A stretch of 64,000 nucleotides of DNA from Bradyrhizobium sp. JYMT SZCCT0428 (GTDB taxonomy: Bacteria; Pseudomonadota; Alphaproteobacteria; Rhizobiales; Xanthobacteraceae), in NCBI RefSeq assembly GCF_018131075.1, contig NZ_JAFCLS010000015.1, forward strand, positions 114,625-178,624, given 5' to 3'. The notes below the pieces were generated by a model, which saw only the letters and a program-made list of their open reading frames with translations, ran no database searches and was not told the DNA's origin. Of the stretch, positions 1 to 9,275 are shown piece by piece. The translations under genes were made by a program, and so were the position numbers. Within the stretch, counting starts at the first letter, position 1; each line of letters starts with the position of its first letter.

Positions 1-2498
1 ATCGCCAACGCAAAGGCCGGCGCCAGCGCGATTTGGTCGAGACCGATTTCACCTTCGATATTTTTTTCATCGCCCAGGGTAACCGCGACGTGTCCGCGCA
101 GCCGTGAGCCGGCAATGCTGCTGTCGAGATCGTCGAACGTGAGCTTGTTGCCTGCGAGCGACACGCGCGAGGACAGGCCGATATTCTGTGCCAGCGTGTC
201 CGTCGGCTTGAGGTCGAGCAGCGGCCCAAAGTCGGCGCTGCGAACCTTTAGCGAGAAACTGCCCTTGGCCTCCTGCGCCCACGGCTCCGCCGTACCGTCG
301 GCATCGGCGTCCAACCCCCTTCCGGAGATCTTCGCCTTGAGCCGCAGCGATCCACCCCATGCGCCCGTTGCCGAGCCTTCGAATTGCGCCGGGCCGTCGC
401 CGGCGGTCATCGCCCGATCCAGCCCCAGGAGCGCAAGCAAGGCACGGCCCTGCCCCGACGACATCTTCGACTCGATGCCGATTTCACTGCGCCCCAGCGC
501 CTCCAGATCGATGCCCTGGATCGCCGTCACTGCCGGCTTTGCGGTGATGGTGGTGATCCCCTTGAGCTGCGGCGAATCGATGTCGACCACCGCACGCGCG
601 TTGGCAAGATCGGCCTGCCCGGCGCTCTTGTTGAGTTCGAGCGCGAGTTTGACGCGCGCTGGCCCCGGGCTCGCCCCCATCGCGTTGAGCCGCGCAGCCA
701 GCGACGGCGCAAACGGCGCCACCAGCGCGGTGATCTGACCAAACGACGACGCCGTCGAATGAAATTCCAGCTTCCCAATCGAAGCGAAGCGATCAAAACG
801 GCCGATGCCTTCCAACGCGACCTTGTCAGGCTGGCCAATATTCAACTGGTCGAGCGAAAACGCCTTCGGTCCATAACCAAGCCTGGCCACCAGCGGCCGC
901 AACTCCTGGCCTGAGGAAATGGCGCGGCCGATATCCAGCGACAGCCGCCCTTCGTCCGGCCATTCGGCCTGCGGGCCGGCCAGCGAACGCGCCAGCGCCG
1001 TGGCCGCATCGAGGTCGAGGCGCTCGGCCTTCAACTCTGCCGTGATCTTCGAGCCGCTGCTTGGCTGCCGGTGTGACACCGCGATACGGCCCTCAACGGC
1101 GCCGCCATCGATCTCGGCCTTCATCGCATCGATGGCAAATCCATCAGGCGCAATGGTGACGTCGCCACGCAGCCGCAACGGCTTCTGGCTGCGAAAGCCG
1201 ATGTCGCCGCGGCCCTGCAGCCAGGTCATCAACGCGTCGGGGTCCGACGATTCGACGTTGAGCGCGGCCTTGAACTGATCCGGCGACGCGCCTTTTGCGG
1301 TCGCCTCGCTCAGCGAGACCCGCGTCGTGCCCGGCGCGCGAAACTCCAGCTTGCGTACGCTCCAGGATTTCGCATCGCCATGCAGTTCCGCGGCGATGTC
1401 CTGCAACGGACGGCCGCCCAGCATCACCTGCTCGGAGGCCAATCCGATCTGCGCCGCGATCGGGACCTGTGGAAGGCCCGACATCATCGCGCGCACCGCC
1501 GGCAGCACGCGGACCGGTTCAGTGGCGCTGACGTCCTTGCTGTCCTTGGCGAAGAATCGGTCGGCATCAAGCTGGCGCGCGACGAGCGACGCCCGCAGCA
1601 GCGGCGAGCCGCCGAAGCGCATGTCGCCATTGCCCGCCAGTTTCAGCGCGCGTTCGTCCGCGCCATACGTCACTTCGAGCGCATCGAGCCGTGCGGTTGA
1701 GTAATCGGCCTTGACGCGGGAAGTGACACGCCAGGATGGCGGCGACGTATCGAAGTCGCCGGCCTTGGGGCGAGGCGGACTCGCCAATACCATCGTGCCG
1801 TCGAAACGCGGCGCCCGCGTCTCGAACGACAATATGCCGTCGAGATCGGCCGAGAGCGTGTTCGGGCCGGGATCGATGTTCAGATGGACACGGGTGCCGT
1901 TGCCGTCGGCGGTCTGGCCGGAAGAAACCCGAAACGGATAGCGCGTGCCCGACAGCACGAAATTGCCGTCGCCACGGATCGAGCCTGCCAGCGAACGGAC
2001 ATCGCCGGAAAAGGCGATGTCGTTCAGTTCGAGGGTGCTGCGGCTGGCGGCGTCGTGGAGCGCGATCCGGCCGGTGAGATTGAGCCGATCGATCGCCAGC
2101 GAGCCCGGATTGAGCGTTCCGGTCGAGGCCGGCCAGTCGATCCGGCCCTTTGGATCGAGCCCGAGATCGAGCGACATGCCGTTGATGGAAAGTTCGGTGG
2201 CGCGGACTTCGCCACGCATCAGCGAACCCAGGCTGAACTCGACGTCGAGCTTGTCGGCGCGCACCTTGCCGAGCTCGTTGGCGCCGCCGACCGTCACCGC
2301 GCGCAGTTGCAGCGACGGCGCCGGCAACAGCCGCGCGTCGAGCTTTCCGCCGACGCGCACCGGCGCGCCGATAATCCGGCTCGCCTCGGCCTCGAACTGC
2401 GGCCGGAATTGATTCCAGTCGATGAAATACGGCCCGACAAGCGCGGCCAGCAGCGCAATGATAAAGGCGATTGCCAGGCCGAGCAGCGTCGTCTGCAC
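1..2498 (-). CDS. AsmA family protein (5' part; 3' end beyond window)
   Basis: The reading frame stays open from a GTG at 2498 to the left edge, about 832 codons, so the C terminus is missing. It begins VQTTLLGLAIAFIIALLAAL, a single N-terminal membrane anchor, followed by the AsmA hallmark PYFIDWNQFRPQFEAEAS and then a long beta-rich periplasmic region. AsmA-like proteins are inner-membrane-anchored, periplasm-spanning proteins linked to outer-membrane assembly or lipid transport. I chose the GTG because GGGGAGAC lies just upstream; the nearby ATG at 2511 is in another frame. It reads leftward, 170 bp after the P450 stop. The family is clear; the exact function is not. Confidence 0.88.
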   Translation of the reverse strand, partial: MQTTLLGLAIAFIIALLAALVGPYFIDWNQFRPQFEAEASRIIGAPVRVGGKLDARLLPAPSLQLRAVTVGGANELGKVRADKLDVEFSLGSLMRGEVRATELSINGMSLDLGLDPKGRIDWPASTGTLNPGSLAIDRLNLTGRIALHDAASRSTLELNDIAFSGDVRSLAGSIRGDGNFVLSGTRYPFRVSSGQTADGNGTRVHLNIDPGPNTLSADLDGILSFETRAPRFDGTMVLASPPRPKAGDFDTSPPSWRVTSRVKADYSTARLDALEVTYGADERALKLAGNGDMRFGGSPLLRASLVARQLDADRFFAKDSKDVSATEPVRVLPAVRAMMSGLPQVPIAAQIGLASEQVMLGGRPLQDIAAELHGDAKSWSVRKLEFRAPGTTRVSLSEATAKGASPDQFKAALNVESSDPDALMTWLQGRGDIGFRSQKPLRLRGDVTIAPDGFAIDAMKAEIDGGAVEGRIAVSHRQPSSGSKITAELKAERLDLDAATALARSLAGPQAEWPDEGRLSLDIGRAISSGQELRPLVARLGYGPKAFSLDQLNIGQPDKVALEGIGRFDRFASIGKLEFHSTASSFGQITALVAPFAPSLAARLNAMGASPGPARVKLALELNKSAGQADLANARAVVDIDSPQLKGITTITAKPAVTAIQGIDLEALGRSEIGIESKMSSGQGRALLALLGLDRAMTAGDGPAQFEGSATGAWGGSLRLKAKISGRGLDADADGTAEPWAQEAKGSFSLKVRSADFGPLLDLKPTDTLAQNIGLSSRVSLAGNKLTFDDLDSSIAGSRLRGHVAVTLGDEKNIEGEIGLDQIALAPAFALA

Positions 2499-2669
2499 GG
2501 TGTCTCCCCATGAACCGCTCCGGCACAGACCGCGCCACGCGAACTCAGGGCCGGAGCAGCTCAATATATAGAGAGAAGTATGGCGAAGTCACAGCACCAT
2601 CAGCGCCATAGCCCCGCCGGTTCCGATTTATTCAGAACCTGAGGGGCTCGTTGATGTCGAGGCTTATGG

Positions 2670-3902
2670 TTACCAGCTCGCCGGCAGATGCTTCAGGCCG
2701 CGGAGCACGAAGGTCGGCCGCCATTCCGGGTTCACCGCGTCATCCAGCCGCAGGTCGGGAATCCGGCGCAGCAGGGTGGAAAGCGCGATCTCCGCCTCGA
2801 TGCGCGCCAACTGGGCGCCGAGACAGAAGTGGATACCGCCGCCAAAGGACAGCGGCTTCACATTGGGCCGGGTAATATCGAGACGCTCGGGGTGATCTGG
2901 ATAGACCGCCGGATCGTGGTTGGCCGAACCAAGCAGGCACAGCACGGTCTCGCCTTTTGGAATCCGCTTGCCGCCGAGGTCGTCGATGTCTTCCAGCGCC
3001 ACCCGGCCGGTCAGCTGCACGGAGGAATCATAGCGCAGGAACTCCTCGACCGCGTTGGTCATGAGCTCGGGCTTGGCCTTGAGCAGCGCCAATTGGTCCG
3101 GATTGCGATGCAGCGCCAGCAGGCCGTTGCCGATCAGGTTGACGGTCGTCTCATGGCCGGCGCCGAACAGCAGGATGATGTTGGCGGTCAGTTCCTCATT
3201 GGAGAGCTTGTGACCGTCTTCCTCCGCCTGCACCAGCTGAGTGGTCAGATCGTTGCCGGGGTTCTTTCGCCGCAACTCGAACAATTGCTGGAAATACATC
3301 TCGGAAATCATTGTGCCTTCGTTGGCTTGCTTGATCTCCTCCGGCGACAACGGCACGGGATCGAGAATGCGGCCACCCGCACGCGCCCTGGTGTAAAACG
3401 CCTCGCGATGCTCTTCGGGGATGCCGAGCATGTCGCAGATGACGGTCACCGGCAGGCGGAAGGCGAAGTCCTCGATCAGGTCCATCTTCCCTTGCGGGAT
3501 GATCCGGTCGAGCGTCTCGTCGACGATTTGCTGGATGCGCGGACGCATGTCCTCGACCCGGCGCGCGGTGAAAGCCTGCACCACCAGCCCGCGCAGGCGG
3601 GTGTGGTCGGGTGGATCCTGCTGCAGCATCATCAGGCCCAGGCTGCGAAAGGCCGGCTCCTCCATGATGTTGGGCCCATAGCGCCGGATAGTGCGTTCGA
3701 CATGCTGCTTGCCAAAGCGCTTGTCGCGGATCACCAGACTGGCTTCGGCGTGCCGGCTGGCAACATAGAGGCCGAGCGGCGTCAGATGCACGGGATCGGT
3801 GGCGCGCATCCGCGCGTAATGCGGATAGGGATTGCGGATGAATTCCGGTGACAACGGATTGAAAAGCGGTTCGCTCGTCGCAGCCTGAACGTGCTCGTTC
3901 AT
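2670..3902 (-). CDS. Cytochrome P450
   Basis: A soluble bacterial P450 of 410 residues, a typical length for class I enzymes that take electrons from separate ferredoxin partners; none is seen nearby. Visible hallmarks are the I-helix oxygen-activation motif GAGHETT (about residue 243), the K-helix ExxR in EEFLRY, and the haem loop FGGGIHFCLG with the Cys ligand near residue 355. The start is the ATG at 3902 preceded by GAGGTCATC; an upstream TTG at 3995 would add 31 unlikely residues. It is divergent from a TetR regulator, with an inverted repeat in the shared promoter region, so repression by that regulator is likely. The substrate is unknown. Confidence 0.95.
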   Translation of the reverse strand: MNEHVQAATSEPLFNPLSPEFIRNPYPHYARMRATDPVHLTPLGLYVASRHAEASLVIRDKRFGKQHVERTIRRYGPNIMEEPAFRSLGLMMLQQDPPDHTRLRGLVVQAFTARRVEDMRPRIQQIVDETLDRIIPQGKMDLIEDFAFRLPVTVICDMLGIPEEHREAFYTRARAGGRILDPVPLSPEEIKQANEGTMISEMYFQQLFELRRKNPGNDLTTQLVQAEEDGHKLSNEELTANIILLFGAGHETTVNLIGNGLLALHRNPDQLALLKAKPELMTNAVEEFLRYDSSVQLTGRVALEDIDDLGGKRIPKGETVLCLLGSANHDPAVYPDHPERLDITRPNVKPLSFGGGIHFCLGAQLARIEAEIALSTLLRRIPDLRLDDAVNPEWRPTFVLRGLKHLPASW

Positions 3903-3990
3903 GATGACCTCGATTGGTTTCCACACCGCAGTTTTTATTAGTCTATCAGCGCATCGCGTCCGCTGATGCCGGATCTTGCCATCCGGGCCC

Positions 3991-4022
3991 TGCAACTCGA
4001 TACACTGTTGTATTGAGTTGCA
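3991..4022. promoter_or_regulatory. Probable TetR operator (32-bp inverted repeat)
   Basis: The left arm TGCAACTCGATACACT and the right arm GTTGTATTGAGTTGCA match at 13 of 16 positions when one is reverse-complemented. The repeat sits between the divergent P450 (start 3902) and TetR (start 4043) genes, only 21 bp before the TetR start codon. Size, symmetry and position fit a TetR operator controlling both genes. Binding is inferred. Confidence 0.72.
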
Positions 4023-4042
4023 TTCTCACCTAAAATGGGCCG

Positions 4043-4654
4043 ATGTCAAGAGTTCGAACCAGACCGACAAGGGATGATACCCGCGACAAGCTGTTCGAGG
4101 CGGCGGCGCGGGTGTTCGAGGAACAAGGCATCGGCGGCGCCAGCATCGAAACCATTGCCGCCGCGGCCGGCTTCTCGCGCGGCGCATTCTATTCGAATTT
4201 CACGAGCAAGGACGAGTTGATCATCGCCATGCTCGAGAATCACGTCGAGCTGTCGATTCTGCGCCTTCACGATCTGCTCGCGAAGCACAAAAGCCTGCCG
4301 GATTTCATCGACGCGCTGAAGACCATGGACCGCAGCCAGCAGGATCCGCTCGGCCGCTCGCCCCTGCTGCACATGGAGATGATCCTGTTCGTGGCGCGCG
4401 CCGAAAAGCGCCGGCCTGAACTCGCCAAGCGGCTGCGCGCTCGCCGAAAATTGATCGCCGACATCATCGAGACCACGGCGAAGAACAGCGGCAAGGATTC
4501 GGTGCTCGATCCGGCCTGGTGGGGCGCTATCGTTCTGGCGATGGAAGACGGCTTCCGCCTGCACCGCCTGATCGATCCGGAGACCACGCCATCAGACAGC
4601 TTTCTGCGCGCAATCAGCGACCTGGAACGCGTGATCGGCGTGGCGTCCAAGTAA
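4043..4654 (+). CDS. TetR/AcrR family transcriptional regulator
   Basis: 203 residues, the usual TetR size. The N-terminal HTH spans about residues 10-56: RDKLFEAAARVFEEQGIG, then IETIAAAAGFSRGAFYSNF, the canonical recognition-helix region, then TSKDEL. The remainder is a helical ligand-binding and dimerisation domain with no recognisable ligand signature. The start is the ATG at 4043; another ATG at 4035 opens a different frame. It is divergent from the P450, and its 3' end almost meets the MFS gene, which is convergent. It probably represses the P450 and itself through the palindrome at 3991-4022. Confidence 0.93.
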   Translation: MSRVRTRPTRDDTRDKLFEAAARVFEEQGIGGASIETIAAAAGFSRGAFYSNFTSKDELIIAMLENHVELSILRLHDLLAKHKSLPDFIDALKTMDRSQQDPLGRSPLLHMEMILFVARAEKRRPELAKRLRARRKLIADIIETTAKNSGKDSVLDPAWWGAIVLAMEDGFRLHRLIDPETTPSDSFLRAISDLERVIGVASK

Positions 4655-4658
4655 ATAT

Positions 4659-5951
4659 CTAGCCGCCCCCTCGCACCTTATGCAGTTGCCCCGCCACCGC
4701 GCGGATCTTCCGCGGTGATGCCTGCCAGATCGCGAATGCCGACAAGGCGCTCACGGCGATGCCGATCGCAAAGGCCAGCGTGTAGCTGCCGTAACGGTCG
4801 AACAGAAACCCGGTCGCCCACGGGCCCGCAGCGCCGCCGGCCAGCGCCGCCAGCATGATGGTGCCGAAAATGCTGCCGTAGTGCCTGCCCTGGAAGATTT
4901 CGAGCACCACCGCGCCCAGCACCGAGGTCAGGCCGTAGCCGAGCACGCCCTGGGTCACGATCATCAGATAGACCAGCGGCAACACCGGGGCGAATTTCAG
5001 CGCGATCAGCGCCGCAAAGCAGATCGCAAAGCCCAGGCAGCTGATCGCCCAGATCCATTCGCGCCCGATGCGGTCGGAGAGATGCCCGAGCCAGATCTGG
5101 CCGGGAATGCCGAGCAGGCTGACCACGCCGAGCGCCCAGACCGCGACATTGGCGGAGAAGCCGATATCGAGCAGGAATTTGGTCTGGTGCACCTGCACCG
5201 CGTACCAGATGTACAGTCCGCAGAAATAACTGAGGCATATCCACCAGAACCGCGCGGTGCGCAGCGCGCGACCTAGCGTCCAGTCGGTCGCGGCCCAGAC
5301 GGGATCGACGATGTTCGAGACCGGTTTCGCTGAAGTCGCCGTCGGTGCGGCGTCGCCATCCGGCAGCAGCCCGATATCCTCAGGCCGCATCCGCAGCAAC
5401 AGATTGATCGGCGCCAGCACCACGAGCACCACGATGCCCATTGCGGTGCAGGCGGTGCGCCAGCCGGTTTGGTCGATCATCAACTGCACCCAGGGCAGCA
5501 GGGTCACCGAGCCGATGCCGACGCCGGCAAACGCCAGCCCCATCGCCAGGCCGCGGCGGCGGATGAACCAGTTCGGCACGAACAGCGATTGGCCGGAATA
5601 GCCGAGACACACACTGCCCGCGCCGACCAGCACGCCGATGGTGAGATAGAGATGCCATGGCTGCGTCGTCAGCGGCGCCAGCAGCAGGCCTGAGCCCATC
5701 AAGGCGACGCCGAGTTCCATCACCGCGCGCGGGCCGTAACGGTCCATCAAGCGGCCGATCAGCGGGCTGACGCCGCCGGATACGATGAAGCCGAAAGAGA
5801 AGGCGCCCGCGGTGATGCCGCGCTCCCAGCCAAACTCGGAGACGATCGGCGGAAAGAACAGCGAGAACGCGGTCCGCGCATTGACGCCGATCGCCATGGT
5901 GACGAACGTCACCGCGACGATCATCCAGCCGTAAAAGAAGGGAAGACGCAT
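4659..5951 (-). CDS. MFS transporter (monocarboxylate/oxalate-formate antiporter-like)
   Basis: A 430-residue major facilitator with about 12 hydrophobic helices. It starts MRLPFFYGWMIVAVTFVTMA, and the loop 2-3 signature appears as GRLMDRYGPR; a second GHLSDRIGRE lies in the C-terminal half. The opening FFYGWMIVA resembles the YcxA/oxalate-formate antiporter-like group, which often carries carboxylates. It is the last gene of a leftward run after the 2-hydroxyacid dehydrogenase (73 bp gap), which suggests uptake or export of a hydroxy- or keto-acid handled by that enzyme. The substrate is inferred from context only. Confidence 0.9.
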   Translation of the reverse strand: MRLPFFYGWMIVAVTFVTMAIGVNARTAFSLFFPPIVSEFGWERGITAGAFSFGFIVSGGVSPLIGRLMDRYGPRAVMELGVALMGSGLLLAPLTTQPWHLYLTIGVLVGAGSVCLGYSGQSLFVPNWFIRRRGLAMGLAFAGVGIGSVTLLPWVQLMIDQTGWRTACTAMGIVVLVVLAPINLLLRMRPEDIGLLPDGDAAPTATSAKPVSNIVDPVWAATDWTLGRALRTARFWWICLSYFCGLYIWYAVQVHQTKFLLDIGFSANVAVWALGVVSLLGIPGQIWLGHLSDRIGREWIWAISCLGFAICFAALIALKFAPVLPLVYLMIVTQGVLGYGLTSVLGAVVLEIFQGRHYGSIFGTIMLAALAGGAAGPWATGFLFDRYGSYTLAFAIGIAVSALSAFAIWQASPRKIRAVAGQLHKVRGGG

Positions 5952-6024
5952 CAGCCTGCGTATCGTTTCATTCGCAACTGTTCAAGCGCCGGGTCGTCTT
6001 GCCAGCCATGAATGCTGCAGAGCA

Positions 6025-7002
6025 TCAAGGACGTCGCGTCCAGCTGATAGCGTTGACGGCGCCGACCGGAATCTCGCCAGCGATGATCTTCTCGACTTGC
6101 CGCACCGTTTCCAGCGACTGGCTTTCGATCGCAGGCGGCGTCAGCCCACCGATATGCGGGGTCGCGATCACGTCAGGCAGTTTTGCCAGTTCCGGCGTCG
6201 GCATCTGGTCCAGGGCGCGGCCCACATCCATCGCGGCGCCCGCAATGCGGTTCTCACACAGGGCCGCAGCCAGCGCGGCCTCGTCGACGAGATTGCCGCG
6301 CGACAGATTGATGAAGAACGCATGCGGCTGCATCCGCGCCAGCGCCGCCTGCCCGATTAAACTCTCCGTCGCCTCATTGGCGACAGCGAGACAGACGACA
6401 AAGTCGGAACGGGCCAGCAGCTCGCCGAGCGGCACATGCTGGATGTCAGGCTCGCTCACCGTCGCAAAGGGATCGGCGACCAGCACTTCCATGCCCAGCA
6501 CCTTGGCAATCCCGGCAAGGTAGCGGCCGATGCTACCGTAGCCGATGATGCCGATCCGGCTGCCGGCCAGTTGCCGGCCCATGATCACCTGCGGCTTGCG
6601 TCCCGCATGATAGTCGGCGCTGGCACGCGAGACGCCGCGCGACAGGTCGACCATAAATCCCACAGCGAGTTCGGCCACCGACTGGACGAAGCCGGGTCCG
6701 GCCTGGGTCACCAGCACGCCCGCGCGCGAAGCCTGCTCGACGTCGATATTGCGAATGTCGACGGCGCAGCGAACGAAGGCGCGCAGCTTTGGCAGCCGCG
6801 CAAATATCTCGCCGGGCCCGGCGGTGAGCCGGTCGGCGACGATAATCTCGACATCACGTGCGGCGTTGATCAGGCCGAACGCATCCAGCGCATCGTCGCT
6901 CTGGTGCAACTCCACCTGCGCGATCGCCTGCAATCCGCTCAGGCTGCGCTCGCCGTAATATTGCGCCCTCGCTTGCGGCGTATGGGTGAGCAGGACTTTC
7001 AA
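6025..7002 (-). CDS. D-isomer-specific 2-hydroxyacid dehydrogenase
   Basis: A 325-residue NAD(P)-dependent dehydrogenase. The Rossmann motif is GIIGYGSIG near residue 154; the substrate-binding Arg is in INLSRGNLVDEAAL and the catalytic His in IATPHIGG. The acidic residue normally found in the DVFEQEP stretch is not at its usual place: here the segment reads DVGRALDQMP, so an Asp may substitute. The start is a TTG at 7002, chosen because GGAG lies 7 nt upstream and the nearby ATG is out of frame. It starts 21 bp after the cyclase stop and precedes the MFS gene on the same strand. It would reduce a 2-keto acid or oxidise a D-2-hydroxy acid; the substrate is unknown. Confidence 0.9.
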   Translation of the reverse strand: MKVLLTHTPQARAQYYGERSLSGLQAIAQVELHQSDDALDAFGLINAARDVEIIVADRLTAGPGEIFARLPKLRAFVRCAVDIRNIDVEQASRAGVLVTQAGPGFVQSVAELAVGFMVDLSRGVSRASADYHAGRKPQVIMGRQLAGSRIGIIGYGSIGRYLAGIAKVLGMEVLVADPFATVSEPDIQHVPLGELLARSDFVVCLAVANEATESLIGQAALARMQPHAFFINLSRGNLVDEAALAAALCENRIAGAAMDVGRALDQMPTPELAKLPDVIATPHIGGLTPPAIESQSLETVRQVEKIIAGEIPVGAVNAISWTRRP

Positions 7003-7023
7003 ATCAACATCTCCGCCTATTTC

Positions 7024-9066
7024 CTACTTGGATTTGGCGACGGTCGTGCCGTCCCATTCCTGGTCGCTCGGATTCTCGAGCTGCTCCCTGCAGCGCGCGA
7101 TCATGACCGATGCCGCCGCATCATCCTTGATCTTCTTCACCTGTTCGAACGCCGTGATCGCGGCGGTGAATTCGCGCGCCCGCCAGCATGCAAGGCCGGC
7201 TTCGTAGGCCTTCACCCAGTCGATCGCACCGCCGGCCTCGTCCGTCATCGCAAGCAATTCGTAGATTTGCAAGCCCCCGGCGCGGCCGTAGACCGCCAGG
7301 CGATCGAGTTCGCGCACCACGATGCGGTCGCCGGCAAGACGCCGCGTTTCGGGGCCGATGATGATCGTGGAGCCGTAGACCTTGTTGGTGCCCTCGAGCC
7401 GGCTTGCGATGTTCACGGCGTCGCCGATCACCGTGTAGTTCAGCCGCACTTCGGACCCGATATTGCCGACCAGCATGTCGCCGGAATTGATGCCGATGCG
7501 GATCTTGACCGGTTGGCCATGGTCGTCGACCAGACCGATCTCCGCCATCGCACGCTGGCAGGCCAGAGCCGCGCGGCAGCAATCGACGGCGTGTTCGGGG
7601 TTCGGCGCCGGCGCCCCCCAGAACGCCATCACGGCATCGCCGATGAATTTGTCGATGGTGCCGCCCTGCGCCTGGATCTGCACTGAGACGGAATCGAAAT
7701 AACGCGACAGCAGCGGGATGATGCGGTCGCCGAGCCGCTCCGAAATACCGGTGAAGCCGGCGAGATCGATGAACATCACGCTCATCGGCCGTACCGCGCC
7801 GCCGAGGCGCGCGCCATTGCCGTCGCTGATCAGCCGCTTCACGAGATCAGCGGGGATGTATTTGCGGAACGCGGCCAGCCCCTGCGCCATGTCGCCGATG
7901 GCGCCGGACAGGTTCTCGATCTCGGTCAGCCGTGACGGATGCCGCTCGACCTTGTCCAGATCGAAGCGCTCGACATGCCTGATCTCACCCACCACCTTGA
8001 TCAGGGGCGCCGCGATCAGGCGCTGGGCGAGCCAGGCCGACAGCAAACCCGCGATCACGATCAGCACCGCGAGACCGATCAGCAGGTTCCGGATCGTCAT
8101 CTGTACCGGCCCCAGAAATTCCGACTCCGGCACCACTGTGACCAGCGACCAGCCCGGAAACGAGATCGGCGTCAGCACCGCCTGATAGACCTTGCCGTCC
8201 CGCGTCACCTGGCGTTTCAGCGGCTCGCCTTCGCCGGGATTATATGCGCTGCCGGCATTCTTCATCGCGTCCACCGCAACCGCAAACAGCGGATGATCGG
8301 TTTTCAGCGGCGTCACTTCGCTGGCGTCGGGATCGGGCGCCGCGACCACGCCGCCCTCGCGATCGAGGATGAAAGCGCCGGCCGATTTGCCGACCGTCAG
8401 CTGCGACAGGAAATTCGAGACCCGCGTCAGTTCGATGATGATGGCGATGACGCCGGCGGGTTTTTGATCGATCTGGATCGGCGCCGCGAAGGCCGCCGCC
8501 AGACGTTCGCCGTTCGGATGCTTCGTCAGCGTCGACCAGTTTTCGTCGTTGGAGCCGGCTACCTCGCGGAACCATTCCTGATCGGTGACGGAATAATTGG
8601 TGTCCTCGACGCGGCTGGACTTGAGCAGCGTGTCGCCACCTCCGAACTCATAACGGTTGATCTTGGCCTTTCGATCGCCCGCGATCTCGATCATTTCGAT
8701 GACGCCATTGCCAAGCTTGTGCCCGGCAAAGAACGTCCCGTCCGGCCATCCAAACGCCACCCAGGAAATGGTCGGTTGCGACCGCAACTGCGATCGGATG
8801 ACCACCTCGCGCATCTCGGCGTCGCGCGCCTCGAACACTTTTCCGAGCAACAAGGTGCGCACCGCCGACATGGACGACCGCGCTTCCGAGGTGATCGATT
8901 GCAGTTCGTCGCCGACTGCCGACACGATCTGGTCGTTGATGGTGTCGGCGAGGGTCTGGCTGACCTGGTGGGCAGTGCGCCACCACAACAGATGCACGCC
9001 GACGGCGCTGACGACGATCGACGTCAGCACGAGGGCCGAGATGGCGTTGCGGATGCCGATGCGCAT
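7024..9066 (-). CDS. Membrane adenylate/guanylate cyclase with Cache sensor and HAMP
   Basis: 680 residues: an N-terminal membrane helix, an extracytoplasmic Cache-like sensor (about 40-330), a second helix (LLIGLAVLIVIAGLL), a HAMP linker, and a class III cyclase domain (about 430-610) with a C-terminal helical tail. Metal-binding Asp residues are in FIDLAGFT and GDAVMAFW. Purine-specifying Lys (DKFIGD) and Asp (VIGDAVN) favour ATP, so cAMP is the expected product. The start is the ATG at 9066 with AGGA upstream; longer forms would overlap the divergent ccdA. It is first in the leftward run with the dehydrogenase and MFS carrier. The sensed signal is unknown. Confidence 0.93.
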   Translation of the reverse strand: MRIGIRNAISALVLTSIVVSAVGVHLLWWRTAHQVSQTLADTINDQIVSAVGDELQSITSEARSSMSAVRTLLLGKVFEARDAEMREVVIRSQLRSQPTISWVAFGWPDGTFFAGHKLGNGVIEMIEIAGDRKAKINRYEFGGGDTLLKSSRVEDTNYSVTDQEWFREVAGSNDENWSTLTKHPNGERLAAAFAAPIQIDQKPAGVIAIIIELTRVSNFLSQLTVGKSAGAFILDREGGVVAAPDPDASEVTPLKTDHPLFAVAVDAMKNAGSAYNPGEGEPLKRQVTRDGKVYQAVLTPISFPGWSLVTVVPESEFLGPVQMTIRNLLIGLAVLIVIAGLLSAWLAQRLIAAPLIKVVGEIRHVERFDLDKVERHPSRLTEIENLSGAIGDMAQGLAAFRKYIPADLVKRLISDGNGARLGGAVRPMSVMFIDLAGFTGISERLGDRIIPLLSRYFDSVSVQIQAQGGTIDKFIGDAVMAFWGAPAPNPEHAVDCCRAALACQRAMAEIGLVDDHGQPVKIRIGINSGDMLVGNIGSEVRLNYTVIGDAVNIASRLEGTNKVYGSTIIIGPETRRLAGDRIVVRELDRLAVYGRAGGLQIYELLAMTDEAGGAIDWVKAYEAGLACWRAREFTAAITAFEQVKKIKDDAAASVMIARCREQLENPSDQEWDGTTVAKSK

Positions 9067-9275
9067 GCGGGGTCCTGGTTCGCGGGGTCGGTTACCGCAA
9101 TACGGAACGATAGTAGCGTCTGTTTCACCGGCGAGGCGATCCCGGCGCCTTCCATATGCCTCGGACACGGCTCTGTGACCAGAGTTGAGCCGGAAGCCGA
9201 CGAAACTTACCGATTGCCTGTTCCGTACAAGCCAAGACGGCGCTATGCCTTGCGGCGGTTCTCGAAGGTCATGCA

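Noticed and set aside
1567..2538. 323-codon leftward frame
   Set aside because: It is a shadow of the AsmA gene, which reads in another leftward frame from 2498; the peptide is Arg/Ala-rich and has no domain.
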